From Sthenelais limicola (lineage: Eukaryota > Annelida > Polychaeta > Phyllodocida > Sigalionidae): a stretch of DNA of 64,000 bases. A program made the position numbers and the translations under genes. The stretch lies in assembly GCA_942159475.1 (NCBI GenBank), contig OW804094.1, forward strand, positions 58,152,966 through 58,216,965. Reading direction: 5' to 3'. Under the pieces are notes generated by a model. That model did no database searches and was not told the DNA's origin. It saw nothing but the letters and a program-made list of their open reading frames with translations. Below, one piece after another: positions 35,501 through 45,700 of the stretch (the stretch's first letter is position 1; every line of letters starts with the position of its first letter).

Positions 35501-38237
35501 ATAATAAAATTCATTTCCTTTCAACGCACAACTGACGCAATGAATGAACCTTCCCCTCGATAACTAACCATTAAAGTTTATACATGCATCATACTGATTT
35601 ATTCAAACCTGGATGTACTTAATTTACATGCCGTTGTTGATTATTCACAAAAAGTGTTGTTTTTTCGAAAATGGATATGTTTGCTGGCCTGTGTAGTGTT
35701 TATTTATTTGACTTGAATTTGACTCTAATTAAATATGATCGATAATTCTGAAAACGTCCCTGAACTAATTTTCCTTTCCTTTTTACAGCCTTCACTTCCA
35801 GATCTAGATCCCAGGAGCTCTAACAGCAATTCTGCTGTGGGGGAACTTAATTCGATATTGGTATGTATCCAGATGGAAACTTCTGTATTTTGATTTGTGG
35901 TTAACACGACCTGTAACTGTTTGGTGGCTGAACTCTTCTCGTAATGGCATTTTCCAAGGTCAAAGAATTTTAATTGTTCGGTGTCTGAAAAAAATGATAC
36001 AATGTATATAAGTTGATATAGGATCAAATGAACCACTTTCTTGTTTGCGCAATCATTTATTGCTTATATTTGATCTTTTATAGTTTTCATATATCCTGGG
36101 TAAGAAATACTGACATCATGTTTTTGACCCGTTTACTCTGTTCGAATTTATTTACATTTCGTTAATTGTCAATTCAACGAGATGATTTTACGTTGTTCTT
36201 TTAAAATTCATTGTTGTTTCTGAAATCATTTTATCCTACAATAGTCTAGGGCTTCATACTTAGATTAACTCTTTCTTTCAATAATGTCAGAAATAAAACA
36301 GTACCCTTATTTCATTAGTCACATATCAAGGCATCGAGATCCATGTCAGCTGGACAGTTATTTGAGGACAATGCTCAGGGAGAAATGAGCGAGCTTCACG
36401 CCACCTACCTCCGAATTAAAGGTAATAAGCAGAACGCCAACCGAGAACAACAGTGGCATGCGGGGGATCCACCCAACAGAAACCTATCTCTTATTGAAGA
36501 AGTGGAAGAGAAAGAGAGTCTGAGGTGAGGATATTTAATAGTACAAGTAGTATAGTTGTTTTCTTGTACCTCGATGTTATTGAATTAGACTAGCAAAGAT
36601 ATCTAGTCGGATGAAGACTTTGACTGAAAAGTGAGGAAACTGAGTTATTTCTAGTAATATAGGTTCGGGACAACATATTTCAACCATGAGATTTTCATCT
36701 GCGAGAATATATATGATTTGTGACATTTTAAAAAGATGATTTTAAAATTGATTTCTTTTGTTAAGGCTATTTACATTTATTTATGCAGTTAATATATAGA
36801 GAGGCATATGGTAAATATAAAGATGTATCTTATTAGCTTAAAAATATTTACGGCTTTGGAGAACAATTTATTTCCAGTTATAATCTCTCGGAGCACGAGA
36901 TTCACATTCTTCTTCTACTATTAAATCTTTGTTTTGTACCCTTGCTTTCTTTGCAATTTTCCTGCGCATCCTTATGAAAAGTACACGATTTATTCATTTT
37001 TTATATTTGTTTAAAATGTTTCACCCACAGCCCCCGACCAAGCCCAAGCATCCAATAAGTGAATGAATGGTGAACACAGTTCCTCCTATTTTTTCCTTCA
37101 ATTGCAAGCTGTTTTATAGGCAACATGTGACCATGTCCCTGCCTATATTTTAATTTCAACACATTGGCCTTTAATTCGATGCACTGTACATATGAGTTTC
37201 GCTGTCTTATAACAAATTGTAAAAATTAAAAATACTCCGTGACATTTTGCCTTATCAAATGTTGTGTGCTCACATGTTGTTACTCTGGGGATTTAGATTG
37301 CTCACGCCACGGTTCCAATTAGTGTCCAAACGAAGTAGCAGGTTTCCTATTTAATCCACTGCAACACTAGCATTTCCCAAGCACTTAATATATGATACGT
37401 AACTCGTATATTCCTCTCCGCATATAATTTATATGTGTGCACTTTATCGGTTGGCTGATACACTCTTCTCATTGGTCCCCTTAGAGATGCGTGTAATGGT
37501 TTGCTAATAGAACACTAAGCTTTGCCTTCCTTCAAATCTCACACTCGAAACCACAGACTTTGATTCAAATTGATTGCCGTATTAACGATATTTTCGTGGA
37601 CACATATCTACAGTTTTTCTTCAGAAGCACTACGGAAAGAAATTACCTAAATTTGCCTAAATTAATTTTGGTTGACAAAGAATGTTTTGTGTCAAGTGAA
37701 TACAGAAGCCCCCGAAAATTCCTCTGCACCTAAATCTCCACTGTTAAATGAAGGGATTAACTTTGTGTAGATATTAACATTTCCTCTTCTTTTCTAAATC
37801 GTATCTGCTCTTTTGTGTGCTAGCTCTTCTCAGGTTACATGTACATGTATGTGGTAACCTTTCAAATGGAATAATTTTGGCTTTGGAGGATTTGGGTTCG
37901 GTTTTGAATTGGTATACTTTTGCTTGTAATTTAGATGAATTTCAAATAGTTTTGTGATTTGATAGAACTATTTTACTATTAGTTACCTCACGTTGATTCT
38001 GAAAATGATTGTTTTTTTATTCTAACACCCACAAGGTACCACAACTATTACGAGTGGAGCTGAGAAATAAGTATTTTACTTTACGCCAGCATTTAATTTG
38101 TGATTCTAATTAGAATAATATATATTTTCAGCTCCCAATCCAGCAGAGAAAGGATTGAAGGTCGTCGCAAGTTATCAGTAGATTCCCTGGATTATATACA
38201 AGAGCACCCCAGAAAGATCGAATCTAGCTATCTTTGA
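8552..38237 (+). CDS. SHTN1: Shootin-1 homologue, 17 coding exons, 577 aa
   Basis: Exons: 8552-8579, 10594-10646, 14090-14150, 14352-14446, 17581-17749, 17963-18060, 18509-18685, 18955-19101, 19801-19954, 20431-20490, 21329-21446, 33305-33363, 33543-33634, 34884-34922, 35789-35860, 36319-36524, 38132-38237. All junctions are GT-AG; phases close to 1734 nt ending TGA. Residues ~15-370 are coiled-coil rich and include ENKKLKRQSQMLVQTL and VNEYEEV, like vertebrate shootin-1. Nine prolines follow (371-379), then KEMMNRIKAGNTLRPA, matching the conserved EMMDRIKKG-LRP block. Human shootin-1 is 631 aa. In vertebrates the protein links F-actin retrograde flow to L1-CAM in growth cones and helps set neuronal polarity; the role here is inferred. 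The start ATGGATCCACC is the only ATG in the short first exon. Exon 10 (60 nt, phase 1-1, acidic and tyrosine-rich) could be skipped without frame loss. Intron 11 is swollen to 11.9 kb by transposons. Confidence 0.93.
8580..10593 (+). other. Shootin-1 intron 1
   Basis: Donor GTACGT, acceptor TTTTCAG. No repeat or gene is recognised apart from a threefold AGTTGATAT-like word near 10083-10110. Confidence 0.7.
12125..12840. repeat. Minisatellite array 3 (shootin-1 intron 2)
   Basis: About 35 imperfect units of the same family as arrays 1, 2 and 4; the commonest form here is TTTGACTTTACGATCAACTA. A 98-codon frame at 12256-12552 made of repeated Phe/Asp/Tyr/Thr words is a by-product of the 21-bp period. 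Confidence 0.85.
13215..13835. repeat. Minisatellite array 4 (shootin-1 intron 2)
   Basis: Same unit family, more diverged, interrupted by a ~86-bp inverted-repeat element at 13624-13709. The intervening DNA (12841-13214) carries a LINE-tail-like hairpin at about 13110-13140. Confidence 0.8.
13624..13709. mobile_element. 86-bp MITE-like inverted repeat inside the minisatellite
   Basis: The left arm starts TCTGTCCACCCTCTGTAGAA. The right arm ends with its near reverse complement (AGAGAGGGTGGACAGA). Arms are about 27 bp around a short centre. It interrupts array 4, so it is younger than the array. No clear target-site duplication was seen. Confidence 0.65.
14630..14823. mobile_element. 194-bp MITE with TA target duplication
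   Basis: Terminal inverted repeats begin CTGTGCAGCTAAAA and CCGTGCAGCTAAAA, continuing to TTCGCGTGCT. Each end is flanked by TA (14628-14629, 14824-14825). The interior repeats the words TTTCGCGG and AATTTCGCGG. TA duplication and short inverted repeats suggest a Tc1/mariner-superfamily non-autonomous element. It lies in intron 4 of shootin-1, with no coding capacity. Confidence 0.75.
14824..17144 (+). other. Shootin-1 intron 4, central part
   Basis: Nothing beyond AT-rich intronic DNA is recognised. A 112-codon frame at 16098-16436 has no recognisable domain and is probably chance. Confidence 0.4.
17145..17530 (-). pseudogene. LINE reverse-transcriptase C-terminal relic
   Basis: The minus strand encodes GPSLWNNLAANMRNLEWNSI after a run of basic residues. 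This is the conserved C-terminal tail of many CR1/jockey-type reverse transcriptases (a pattern like LWNxLP before the end). Upstream frames are broken. It ends about 50 bp before shootin-1 exon 5. Confidence 0.6.
19453..19565 (+). repeat. Copied half-exon of shootin-1 (partial exon 10 plus donor)
   Basis: This segment repeats the 3' half of exon 10 (TATTTATGACACCATTAAAG), its GTACTTTGG donor and about 80 bp of downstream intron found at 20465-20577, with roughly ten differences. It lies upstream, in intron 8, without the acceptor or the first half of the exon. It is a direct duplication spaced 1.01 kb from the parent. It carries a functional-looking donor but no acceptor, so it is probably a decoy or dead exon. 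Confidence 0.8.
21815..22105 (+). pseudogene. LINE reverse-transcriptase N-terminal relic
   Basis: Broken frames encode LDEFNKFF followed by KIDKNKNSGIEQVPAHILKP, the segment just ahead of the RT core in CR1-like elements (compare KVGNYKASGIDLMPTRILKP in the ENO4-intron element). It is truncated soon after VNLSVSQS, with a T run. Confidence 0.65.
22790..22945 (+). repeat. Left copy of a ~150-bp direct repeat around the recombinase gene
   Basis: It shares the order TTATTTAAA, GTAGAAAAGCATGC, CTTTC-GAATTT, GAGTAGAAATAGC, GGGAGCG and CCCCGCGATGTG with 24845-24998 in the same orientation, at moderate divergence. The two copies bracket the tyrosine recombinase ORF. Confidence 0.6.
23839..24714 (-). 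CDS. Tyrosine recombinase of a YR transposon (Ngaro/DIRS/Crypton type)
   Basis: The 291-aa product has an N-terminal SAM-like helical part and a catalytic domain typical of tyrosine recombinases: Arg121 (FLGFLRQSN), Lys157 or Lys159, His236-x-x-Arg239 (HSLRRGG), His260 and a Tyr269/Tyr271 nucleophile candidate (AVYSYI). The open frame runs upstream of the first Met to about 24851, so the true start or an exon junction may lie there. Such enzymes insert and excise elements through circular DNA. No reverse transcriptase is adjacent, so it could be a Crypton-like element, a deleted Ngaro/DIRS element, or a domesticated gene. It lies antisense inside shootin-1 intron 11, and all key residues are present. 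Confidence 0.8.
   Translation of the reverse strand: MATFIGFCNIVDLNFTTINPREACWYIEYLARFTEVPATIKNALSHIRTFFRLAGLDPASFQSPLVLNAIRGLELSLRHIPTQKLPVTPAILSKVISSLYFHEYGPQLRVAYSLMFLGFLRQSNVAPQSPNAFDLTRHMTTGDIVLSNSGVNISIKWSKTMQTGRIPVSIFVPKIVNSNICLHTALTILHTIQPSELLSPLLQFRGGLAMTTRYLASQWLQAMNNLRLNSSHYSLHSLRRGGASYVFHEGNASLTDVKLHGTWTSDAVYSYINSQRQYMNSIHTALANISN
24845..24998 (+). repeat. Right copy of the direct repeat around the recombinase gene
   Basis: Counterpart of 22790-22945, just upstream of the recombinase reading frame. Split or flanking direct repeats are a feature of Ngaro-type YR elements. Confidence 0.6.
24999..26202 (+). other. Shootin-1 intron 11, segment without recognised elements
   Basis: No gene or definable repeat could be supported here. 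Confidence 0.4.
26203..27299. mobile_element. 1.1-kb DNA transposon with long TIRs, non-autonomous
   Basis: The left end reads GGGACCCCACCCAGAAAAAA then CATTGC; the right end is its reverse complement with one change, ending TCTGGGTGGGGTCCC. Subterminal regions repeat words like GCGATGTTTTT and TTTTCTG (right) and AAAACATCGC (left). No transposase frame is present. Target duplication is not obvious (flanks CGCACA and AGGTTT), so the superfamily is unassigned. Confidence 0.8.
27304..27672 (-). pseudogene. Retropepsin-like aspartic protease fragment
   Basis: The 122-aa frame contains LVNTGATLSCVS, the flap-loop motif of LTR-retrotransposon proteases, in which the catalytic Asp of DTGA is Asn. 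The first domain half is present and the rest is missing, so the fragment should be inactive. It follows Gag-like sequence on the same strand. The right TIR of the neighbouring transposon (ending 27299) abuts its 3' end. Confidence 0.6.
27716..28055 (-). pseudogene. Gag-like basic/Ser-Arg-rich fragment with 22-aa duplication
   Basis: A 108-aa frame carries two identical 22-residue repeats (DTVDDLASDQNTAMSDRQRV plus FK), caused by a 66-bp tandem duplication (about 27921-28052). It then becomes rich in Ser, Arg and Glu (RSSSRSRKDSRERWRSSS). Position just ahead of the protease fragment suggests a Gag tail or linker of an LTR retrotransposon. This is inferred from position; no zinc knuckle is visible. 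Confidence 0.45.
28335..31060 (+). mobile_element. 5'-truncated CR1/L2-like LINE in shootin-1 intron 11
   Basis: It starts inside the region ahead of the RT core (DLTEFNKFFINIGPSLAEAI), continues through the RT, a ~1-kb 3' UTR with repeated AAAGGTCTTGTTAA words, a GAATAAAAG signal, and a (TA)n tail at about 31041-31058. The RT is a close sibling of that in the ENO4-intron element. It is inserted in sense with shootin-1. The endonuclease and ORF1 portions are absent. Confidence 0.85.
28573..30021 (+). pseudogene. LINE reverse transcriptase, frameshifted and truncated
   Basis: The 482-aa frame has RT blocks NYRPISCVNLPAKVLES, FGFRGGKSINDALDN, FLDFKKAFDTVNHD, GVPQGTSLGPLMFILYINDL and the catalytic QHFADDTVIY. 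The C-terminal tail (TLWNELP) is complete. A frame change near 28568-28575 separates it from the upstream frame (28341-28706) that carries the preceding KIGNHKASG block. With no endonuclease domain and a shifted frame, the copy is not autonomous. The RT core itself shows no stop, indicating a young copy. Confidence 0.85.
31521..31657. repeat. Large foldback (about 55-bp arms)
   Basis: The left arm runs GAATGG, then CGCCGGCAATAATCGAAAAT, ending TTCGTCCACATAAGCAC. The right arm is the reverse complement with only small indels, around a loop of about 15 nt (CTGCCTACGGCA). It lies in shootin-1 intron 11, downstream of the LINE tail. It looks like a foldback MITE or palindromic transposon end. Confidence 0.8.
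31690..32090 (+). mobile_element. LTR-retrotransposon relic with primer-binding-site motif
   Basis: A sequence with an AATAAA-type signal near 31711 is followed at 32075-32087 by TGGTGCCGTGACC, preceded by a GGGTCACTACA run. That layout resembles the LTR end plus tRNA primer-binding site of BEL/Pao-like elements. No second LTR or pol genes follow; a LINE relic begins by 32210. This could be a solo LTR with leader. Confidence 0.4.
32210..32650 (+). pseudogene. LINE reverse-transcriptase thumb-region relic
   Basis: Broken frames encode FKPHIHNVIKKI, then IYKMAILP, a stop, then IDYCDFIYDSC and LQTLQNTALRIIL. These are the post-catalytic RT segments of CR1/jockey-type elements. It belongs to a family different from the two larger LINEs. 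A hairpin with GATGAAGGGC and GCCCGAAA at about 32898-32923 may be its 3' end. Confidence 0.7.
33635..38131 (+). other. Shootin-1 introns 13-16
   Basis: The intervals 33635-34883, 34923-35788, 35861-36318 and 36525-38131 between the last exons show no recognisable repeats or genes. Confidence 0.5.
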
Positions 38238-39412
38238 AATCTCTGCGGAAAATGAGCATTGCTTCTGGTCATCCATGTTGAAATAAGTAAATCTGGACGA
38301 TTAGTATTTCTTTGTTTTAGTAGACATGTATTTGGTCAGGACGGAATTATTATGACATTACTTGTGTGACCTGTTGTCTTAAAGCAGGTCTGATTGCAAT
38401 AATGCTTACCAAAGATGTCTTTGGATCGCTGGAACCTAGCTAGGAGACATTAGTTTTTTTACAGCCGATACCTTCGACCTTCAATGCAAACATTGTCCTC
38501 AGTTTTTTGTCCTTTTGTATTTTTGCCAATTACCAATCAAATTGTCAAATACCGTACAGACTTCATTAGTTCTTTCTAATGTATGACTGTCCCATGCTTT
38601 AGTATGAATGGTACGCTCGAATTAGATTTTGCCAAGAATACTCCGATTATCCTGGCGAATGTCGCAAATGAATCGTCTCTGCGAATATCAGTGTCCGTTT
38701 CAATACTGAACTGAAGAAAATCGTCCCATTGCCTCAGATATTATCAAACCTGAGCCTTAACCTAATATTGCTGGACTACATTGTTCTTAATTCATTTGCC
38801 GATGCATATTGTTAGTATCGGGTTGCTTCTGTGCGTGCTGAGACTGCTTCATATGTAACAGACTGTAAATATACTATCATGATTGAATATCTGAAAGATA
38901 AGATAATTTCTTCAATTATAATTAGGTGATTCCAGAATGGTTGCTATGAATTACCACCACTAAACGTTCTCTACAGCAGGTAGAATGTTCATCAAATGAA
39001 ATTGGCTTTCATTCGGTTCTTCTCTAATTATAATATGCCGTAAAATTGATAATCAATAAGAAATAATGTCTACTATAAATTATTTTTACGCCATTAAACG
39101 CACTTGTATTCGTGTTTTGTAGATAGTGGTGTACGGTATGTAAATTGTCCTAACGGTCCTATTCTCATTGAGAAAAAAGATATACAAAGAATATTAGTGG
39201 TACTCTTTGTATTTCCGTTTTATTCATGCTACTAGGCCTACTGTTCAGAGGAATTAAGCACCGACTATTCCAGTGCTATATTGCTGGCAATCATGGTACT
39301 CGGTTCTATTTTTTTAATGAATAGATTGTATTGTATATAGTCTTTGTGTATAAATTGGAATATGATGGAAAAAACTCTTTATCATGCAACTATATATTCA
39401 ATTTTGAAATGA
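38238..39412 (+). other. Shootin-1 3' untranslated region
   Basis: About 1.2 kb of AT-rich DNA without splice-dependent coding signals lies between the TGA at 38235-38237 and the first good poly(A) signal. Confidence 0.6.
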
Positions 39413-39418
39413 AATAAA
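39413..39418 (+). terminator. Poly(A) signal of shootin-1
   Basis: AATAAA, followed by AT-rich sequence. A second AATAAA is at 39531-39536. On the opposite strand ATTAAA at 39538-39543 is a candidate signal for ENO4, so the two transcripts end within about 100 bp of each other or overlap. Confidence 0.55.
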
Positions 39419-39776
39419 AAGTAATTAAAATAGATTAAGCTTTTCTTGTGAATCAAACGTTTGCGTGCATATTATCTACAAGTTAGTATCGATGCTTAAA
39501 TGAAAAGGTAACATTATTTGGGGGTAGTTAAATAAAGTTTAATACTTCAGTATCATTTATCTAATACATTTCACATTAATTTTTTTTCTCTGCTAGAATC
39601 GATGTAAATTATCACAGGAATTCCAACTTCAAATTTACAATATTTACATCAGCTATACATATTTACATCCGGAATTAAGAAATTTCCTTCCCTCATTTCA
39701 TTTATCAGCACGCATTCCCTAAAATCATAATACAATTCTGTCATTTAAGAACTAATTGTATTACTGCGTCTTCGTT

Positions 39777-42700
39777 TTACTTCTTCTTTGTTGGGGATTC
39801 AGCTTTTTCTTGTGCTCCTTCTTCGCCTTCTTCTTCGGGCGGAGGTGGAGGAGGTTCTATGTGTGGGAAGGACTGAGCTTGCTGTGACTCGAGCAGTCCT
39901 TGAGACTCTAGTTCTGCCTCAATTAGTAAGAGCCTGTTGATTTTGCTGACACGCTCGCCCCTTGAAAGACCTCCGAGTTTGACAAAACGAGCACCAACAC
40001 CTACCGCCTTGAAAATGAAAGGGGAATATCAATTTTGATAAGGTAGGTCGGGTTTGTGTAGGGGCATAACTGCTGGCTTCGAATCCAGAGGCTGGACAAC
40101 GGCGTCACTTCACCTCCCCGCCGTAAAAAAAAAAAAGTATTATCCATGTAAGAAATGTTTTCCCTATTTAATGAAGTCTTCATTCCTACACTTAATAAAA
40201 CTTGGATTGAGGTTACTTTATGAAATTATCTGGTGTATTAACTTTACTGTAAAATAAGAATGAGTCTCTAGTGTGAAGTCCTAGCACCTTCTGATCTTGA
40301 ACTCTGTGATGAAATGATTACTCGTGAATTGAAATGATGAATATACCTATTATCGAGTGAGTAGTGAGTATCTTACTGATTGTTAGTTTAACTCGAAACT
40401 TGTAATACCGGTATGTCTAAATCTAGTGAAGTGGTTGTTGGAAAGTTACAGAGATCTTCAAAGATTATCCAGGAAGAACGCTAATGCAGTCCCATTTCCT
40501 GCATCTTTGATATATAAGTTTTATTTAATGGAACATACCAAATCTGCTATGAACGTGTCTGGGCTTTCGCCAGCGCTGGTGGTCACAACTATATCATTCC
40601 CAGATTCTGAAAAAGGAGATTTATCAGAAACATAATGGGAAAATGCAATTTGTAAAATCATTTTTTTTCCATTCGGACAAAATTAATGATATCCCTACTC
40701 ACTTTCCATTTTCTTGGTGGTCTCTAATATATCTGAAATTGAGTTGATTTGTTCCAGTCTCAAAACGATGCCACTTGTTTTGAAATCTTCAAGAATCTCT
40801 TCGTTCTTGAGTAGTCCCGGTCTGTGGTAGACAAAATCCCCCATCATTAGGCATTGATCTGAAATCCTCTCACAAAGCTTCATCCAAGATTCTTTATCCT
40901 GATAAGAGAAGTGTAAATGAGTCCATTAGCCACAGTATCATTGAATACAGCAGGTTTATTAATAAGTCCATTAGCCACAGTATCATTGAATACAGCAGGT
41001 TTATTAAGAAATGACTAAATGTGTGTCATGGGAATGGATATTTTGTTCCCTTCCTCTTTCATTTCTTTGACTTATGAAAGTTTTACCTGTTTCCTCATGG
41101 GGTCTATGAGTCCAATGATTGCAGGATAACGTGTCTGGATATCAGCCCAAAACTCAATAAGATCTTCACCACCTTTCACTGCACCTGTAATTACCTCGTA
41201 CTTTCCTTTGTCCTAGAATAATGAAGAGTAAAAGAATTTAACTTTGTCAAAATGATCTTTCTAGTCTATCTCTATATTTTTCTTTTACTATCAACTAGTA
41301 TCTTTCACTGTTTTCCTTGAAGATTTTGAGAGAGTTTATATTAGGATAAGCTTCTTCAGTGTGTGTGTATGTGCGGGCGGGGGGGGGGACTATTTATGTA
41401 TACTAATTATACAATATAAAGTAATGCATTACTTTACTTTACCGGCTAAAATAATATTAACTCGAAATTATGTGAATCTGATATTATGATACTTGATAGA
41501 ACTTACCAAGTCGAAGCATTCCTGCATTGCACAGTCTAAAATGTAGAAGACATCTTCTCCCGGGGTCAGTTCTAAGGTTGTCAAGGCATCTTGGATGAGA
41601 TCCAGGGCCATCTCAGGTTTATCTAATGTTGGACACAAGGCACCTGTATCTGAGACAAGCCTGGCTGCTACCTGTTAACATGATCAAGAACAAAGACTCC
41701 ATGACTATTGATTATTTTTCAATTATATATGTAATTTTGAAGAAAGATATTTATAAAAGAATTCAAAATAATTTCATGATTTATCTTTTGAGCTGTGAAA
41801 AATGTAACTGGCATATCAATTTACCTTAAATTAAAAATACTAAAATAAAGTTTTAGTGATTAAAGATGCACCATGAAATATTGTATACATCCCAGGGTAA
41901 ACAGTATGCATTTTCCCGAAAGGTTAATCAAACAATAATAATTAAAGAAATGTTGAATATAAGGATTCTAAAATGATGTTGTCTATCTCCATCAGATATC
42001 TGCACATATAATATCTATCAATCAATGGGGGAATAGAGACAATATGGGAAAACCAATATGTTTGCTACGGGAATTTATTCATTTTGAAAGTATGCATTGG
42101 AAATAATGGGTGGTGTGCGTGATAAATTGTATTGAGATGTAGGGTGGTGGATTGAAATGTGAAATGAATGAGACCAAATCTTAAACAGTTACTAGGGAAG
42201 TATGGTACAAAAGTGATCAGCTGTTCAAGGAGGAATATTCAGAGGGAATATTCTAGCATGTATTCAATTCTGAAAGTATAGTGACTTACTTTTCCCTGTA
42301 TAGGTAAAAATTGAAGTGTTCATACATCAGGTGACTCTGTTCATATATGGAGGTTTAACAAAGGGCATTTATTGTAGAATGTTTAAAACACGTAGAGAAA
42401 AAAAGTTTCATTTGTATTTTCATTTGAGAGCGAGTTCAACGCATCAGTGACAAATGTATATATTAATTTATATTAATTTTGTGACAAATGTATATTAATG
42501 TATATTAATTTTGTGCTCGGACTTTATATTGTGAGTTAACATGTATTCTATATTTATGACAAAATATGTACATAGAGAACAGAACTTCTTTATGTTGTAC
42601 AAAATTGTGGTTAAAAATTGGTTTAGGCGGTAAATGGCAAATAGGAGCAGTGGCCTTTACAAGAATAATAATGAGTGGAGTATGTAGATGAGTGAAATAT

Positions 42701-45700
42701 ATTATAATTAAAATTAAATTAAATCTCTGTAAAATAAATGTTAAATGCAACACAAACATGAATACGATTTGATTTGATTATTCATTATTGATTTAGAGCA
42801 TCGACTTCAACATGAATTGATATAACGTTATTTTTAATGTCAAATTAGATGAAATAGATGCTTACCCCAGCTTTTGCAGCCAATGCTTTTGAAACATGTG
42901 TGTAGATGTTGTTCACCATTTTAATACTCTGAAATAGCAGAAAAATAATCATTTATCGAACTTCATAAACTACAATTAAATTAGTGATGTATTGACTTAA
43001 TAATCTAAAGTCAATGTCCCTGGGAAAGAGAAAACTGAGATTCATGTATCTACATGATCAGTTGAAATTGACGAGAATATGGATTTCAGTTTCGGTGTGT
43101 AATAACTCAGATATTAACCTCTTTCAGTGCCATGCCAGGCTTGGGTACCACCATATAATCTTTCACACAGTTGCATTTTCCTGGATATGCGCGACCGCCA
43201 GATATAATACTGATCATGGGTAGTGGCATCATGAACGAGTTTGTATCCTAAAGGGAAAAGAGTGAATATAATTTAATCATTGCATAAATAGTATAGCCGA
43301 TTAAAAGATAGTCCCAGAAATTATTCGATTACTTGGGAGTGTTGACCGTTTTCTAATTTAGAGGTATACAGGCCTTTCAGAAAAGGAAATCTTAATAGTC
43401 CACATTTGAAGTATATACACAAGTCCCATATAACGTCAAATTCAAATTACATTAATCCAATGAACAAAAACAGAAGTAAAATAGTACACACTGGGGGAAA
43501 TTTTAACATCAGTTGTCAGTAACTTTTTTGGACACCTTCCTATTATATTGAACACTAGAACTGTGAACTGTTTTCCAGTAGTCACCCACTAGCCACGTAA
43601 CAATTTTCATTACCTACTTGGGTGACTGGATAAGCACCTGATGGTGCCATGACGATGATAGGGGAACATAACATAATCAAATTCCACTATTTGATTCGAT
43701 ACAGATTGATCTGAAAACCCCTTGGATCATATATACCAAGGGCATAAACACTATATCTAGGGGGGGGGGGGCGGGGCATTATATATATGAGATACTACGC
43801 AATTTGGACTACCCCCGTAATTAGCAATATAGTAACAAGCTATGATTGACTATATTGTGGACTATGAATTGATTATTTATTTTTCGCAAGGATCAGCGAA
43901 ATAGCTTTAAAATGCCTGATGCACTGCCAGTGCATTCAAGCAGATAAGAGGTCAGATCTGGCCCGCAGCATATATATAGTTTTCAGTAACTTGAAATTTG
44001 CATTTAATCGAGATTTATTTTGACAGACATAATATATATATATGATGAAGAGTTGGAAAACTTGAATGCAAGCCGCGCAGGCTACATAAAATGTTGCATA
44101 ATAAAAAGTAGCAAATTCGAATTCATCTGGGCCGGTTCATCCTAGCTTTTACTTTCAACAACATATATGGGTCAGATTTTCAGAAAATGTACAATTCAAC
44201 TTCGCCAATCTTCTCAAATAACCCAAATTTCAGACGAAAATAAAGTTCAAAATACAGTTCAACCTAACCAAACAGATTGCTAGAATCAATGCAATGCCGA
44301 TTATACCCGAATTTACCTAGTATTAACTAAATTGCAGCCTAATTTTGCAGAATTCATTAAATGTGTACAGCTGCTAATTGTACATTTTCTGAAAATCTGT
44401 CCCATATGTATGTGACCGGATGTATGTGACCGGATACTTCAACCAGCCGTCGGGAGGTGCCGCCCTCTGGTGTGGCGTTGTAGAGCCTCTAGTCACTAGA
44501 ACTAAGATCTTGATACGAGCAGTTCATTTACCATTACAGTATGTACATATAATATTTTAGCATCATAGCCACTATAAAAAAAACTAATCACTAGGCCGAA
44601 ATTGATATGTTTGTCACTACTGACACATTATCCATAAATTATTAATGTACCTCGCCATTCTTGAGTGCATCGATATGCTTATAGAGAGGCTTCCCAGTCA
44701 CTGCTGCCCCTGTTTCACATATTGCTTTTGACAAGGCACTGACGGCATTGGAACCACACACAAATTTCTCTTTCGGTTCATCCGGTACAACTACGACAGC
44801 TGGGCCTCCTTTTCCACCTTTGCCCCTACAAGTTGTAAACAAGAATAAACATTAAACTATTGCCAAACCTTAATAAGCTAGGAGTTGTCATCCTAATAAA
44901 ATCAAAATCAGGATGAATGGTTTCGTTGAAAACCCCCATGATTTTTCTGATGAATAATACATTTCTCTTAGGTGGCAACAATCTAACTGACTAAAGAAAC
45001 AAATTAAGGGAATTTTATTTTTAAAGCAGAAAGTTCACCTCTTCAACGTAATATTAGTTAGATAATCATATAGCGGAGTAGGTACAAAGAAGCAAAAGAT
45101 AAACGACGCTGGTTTAGGAACATATAATCCAAACGCAAACGGAAATAAATTGAATAATAAATAAATATCTTGAAATTGGTCAAAATAGACATCATTTCCA
45201 CGCTCGGAAGTTATCGAAAAAAAGATAACGAAACACGGGAACATGCCACGATGATCTAATAAACTGCTGAAAATAACTTATTTTGATATTAAAAGGTTAA
45301 ATTCGTTAGTCAGCTCTGTTGATGAACCAAGGCAGTCAACTCTGTCAAGGAGAAAAAAAATGTGCTCAAATATGTCATGGGGAATATTGTGCAGTGTCGA
45401 TTTTAGTCTAAGGTCTTCGCCACAAGGTAACCTACTTTCCCATAGACTTCGATCTCTGATCAGTCACACGGGAATCGATCACATTATAAATATATTCGTG
45501 GGTAACGGTTGGATAGACATTAATCTCGGGGTACCGTTCTTATACATGGGTTAAAAGAATTTTGGAAGGATGTCAATTATAGAAGCACAACAAAGATATC
45601 TCCACTTACTTATTAAAAAAAGTGATGCAAATTGCCCTTTCACTTGGCACTAATTTATTTGCAGACAAGCACAAATGCAAGGAATTTCTATTTACCCCGA

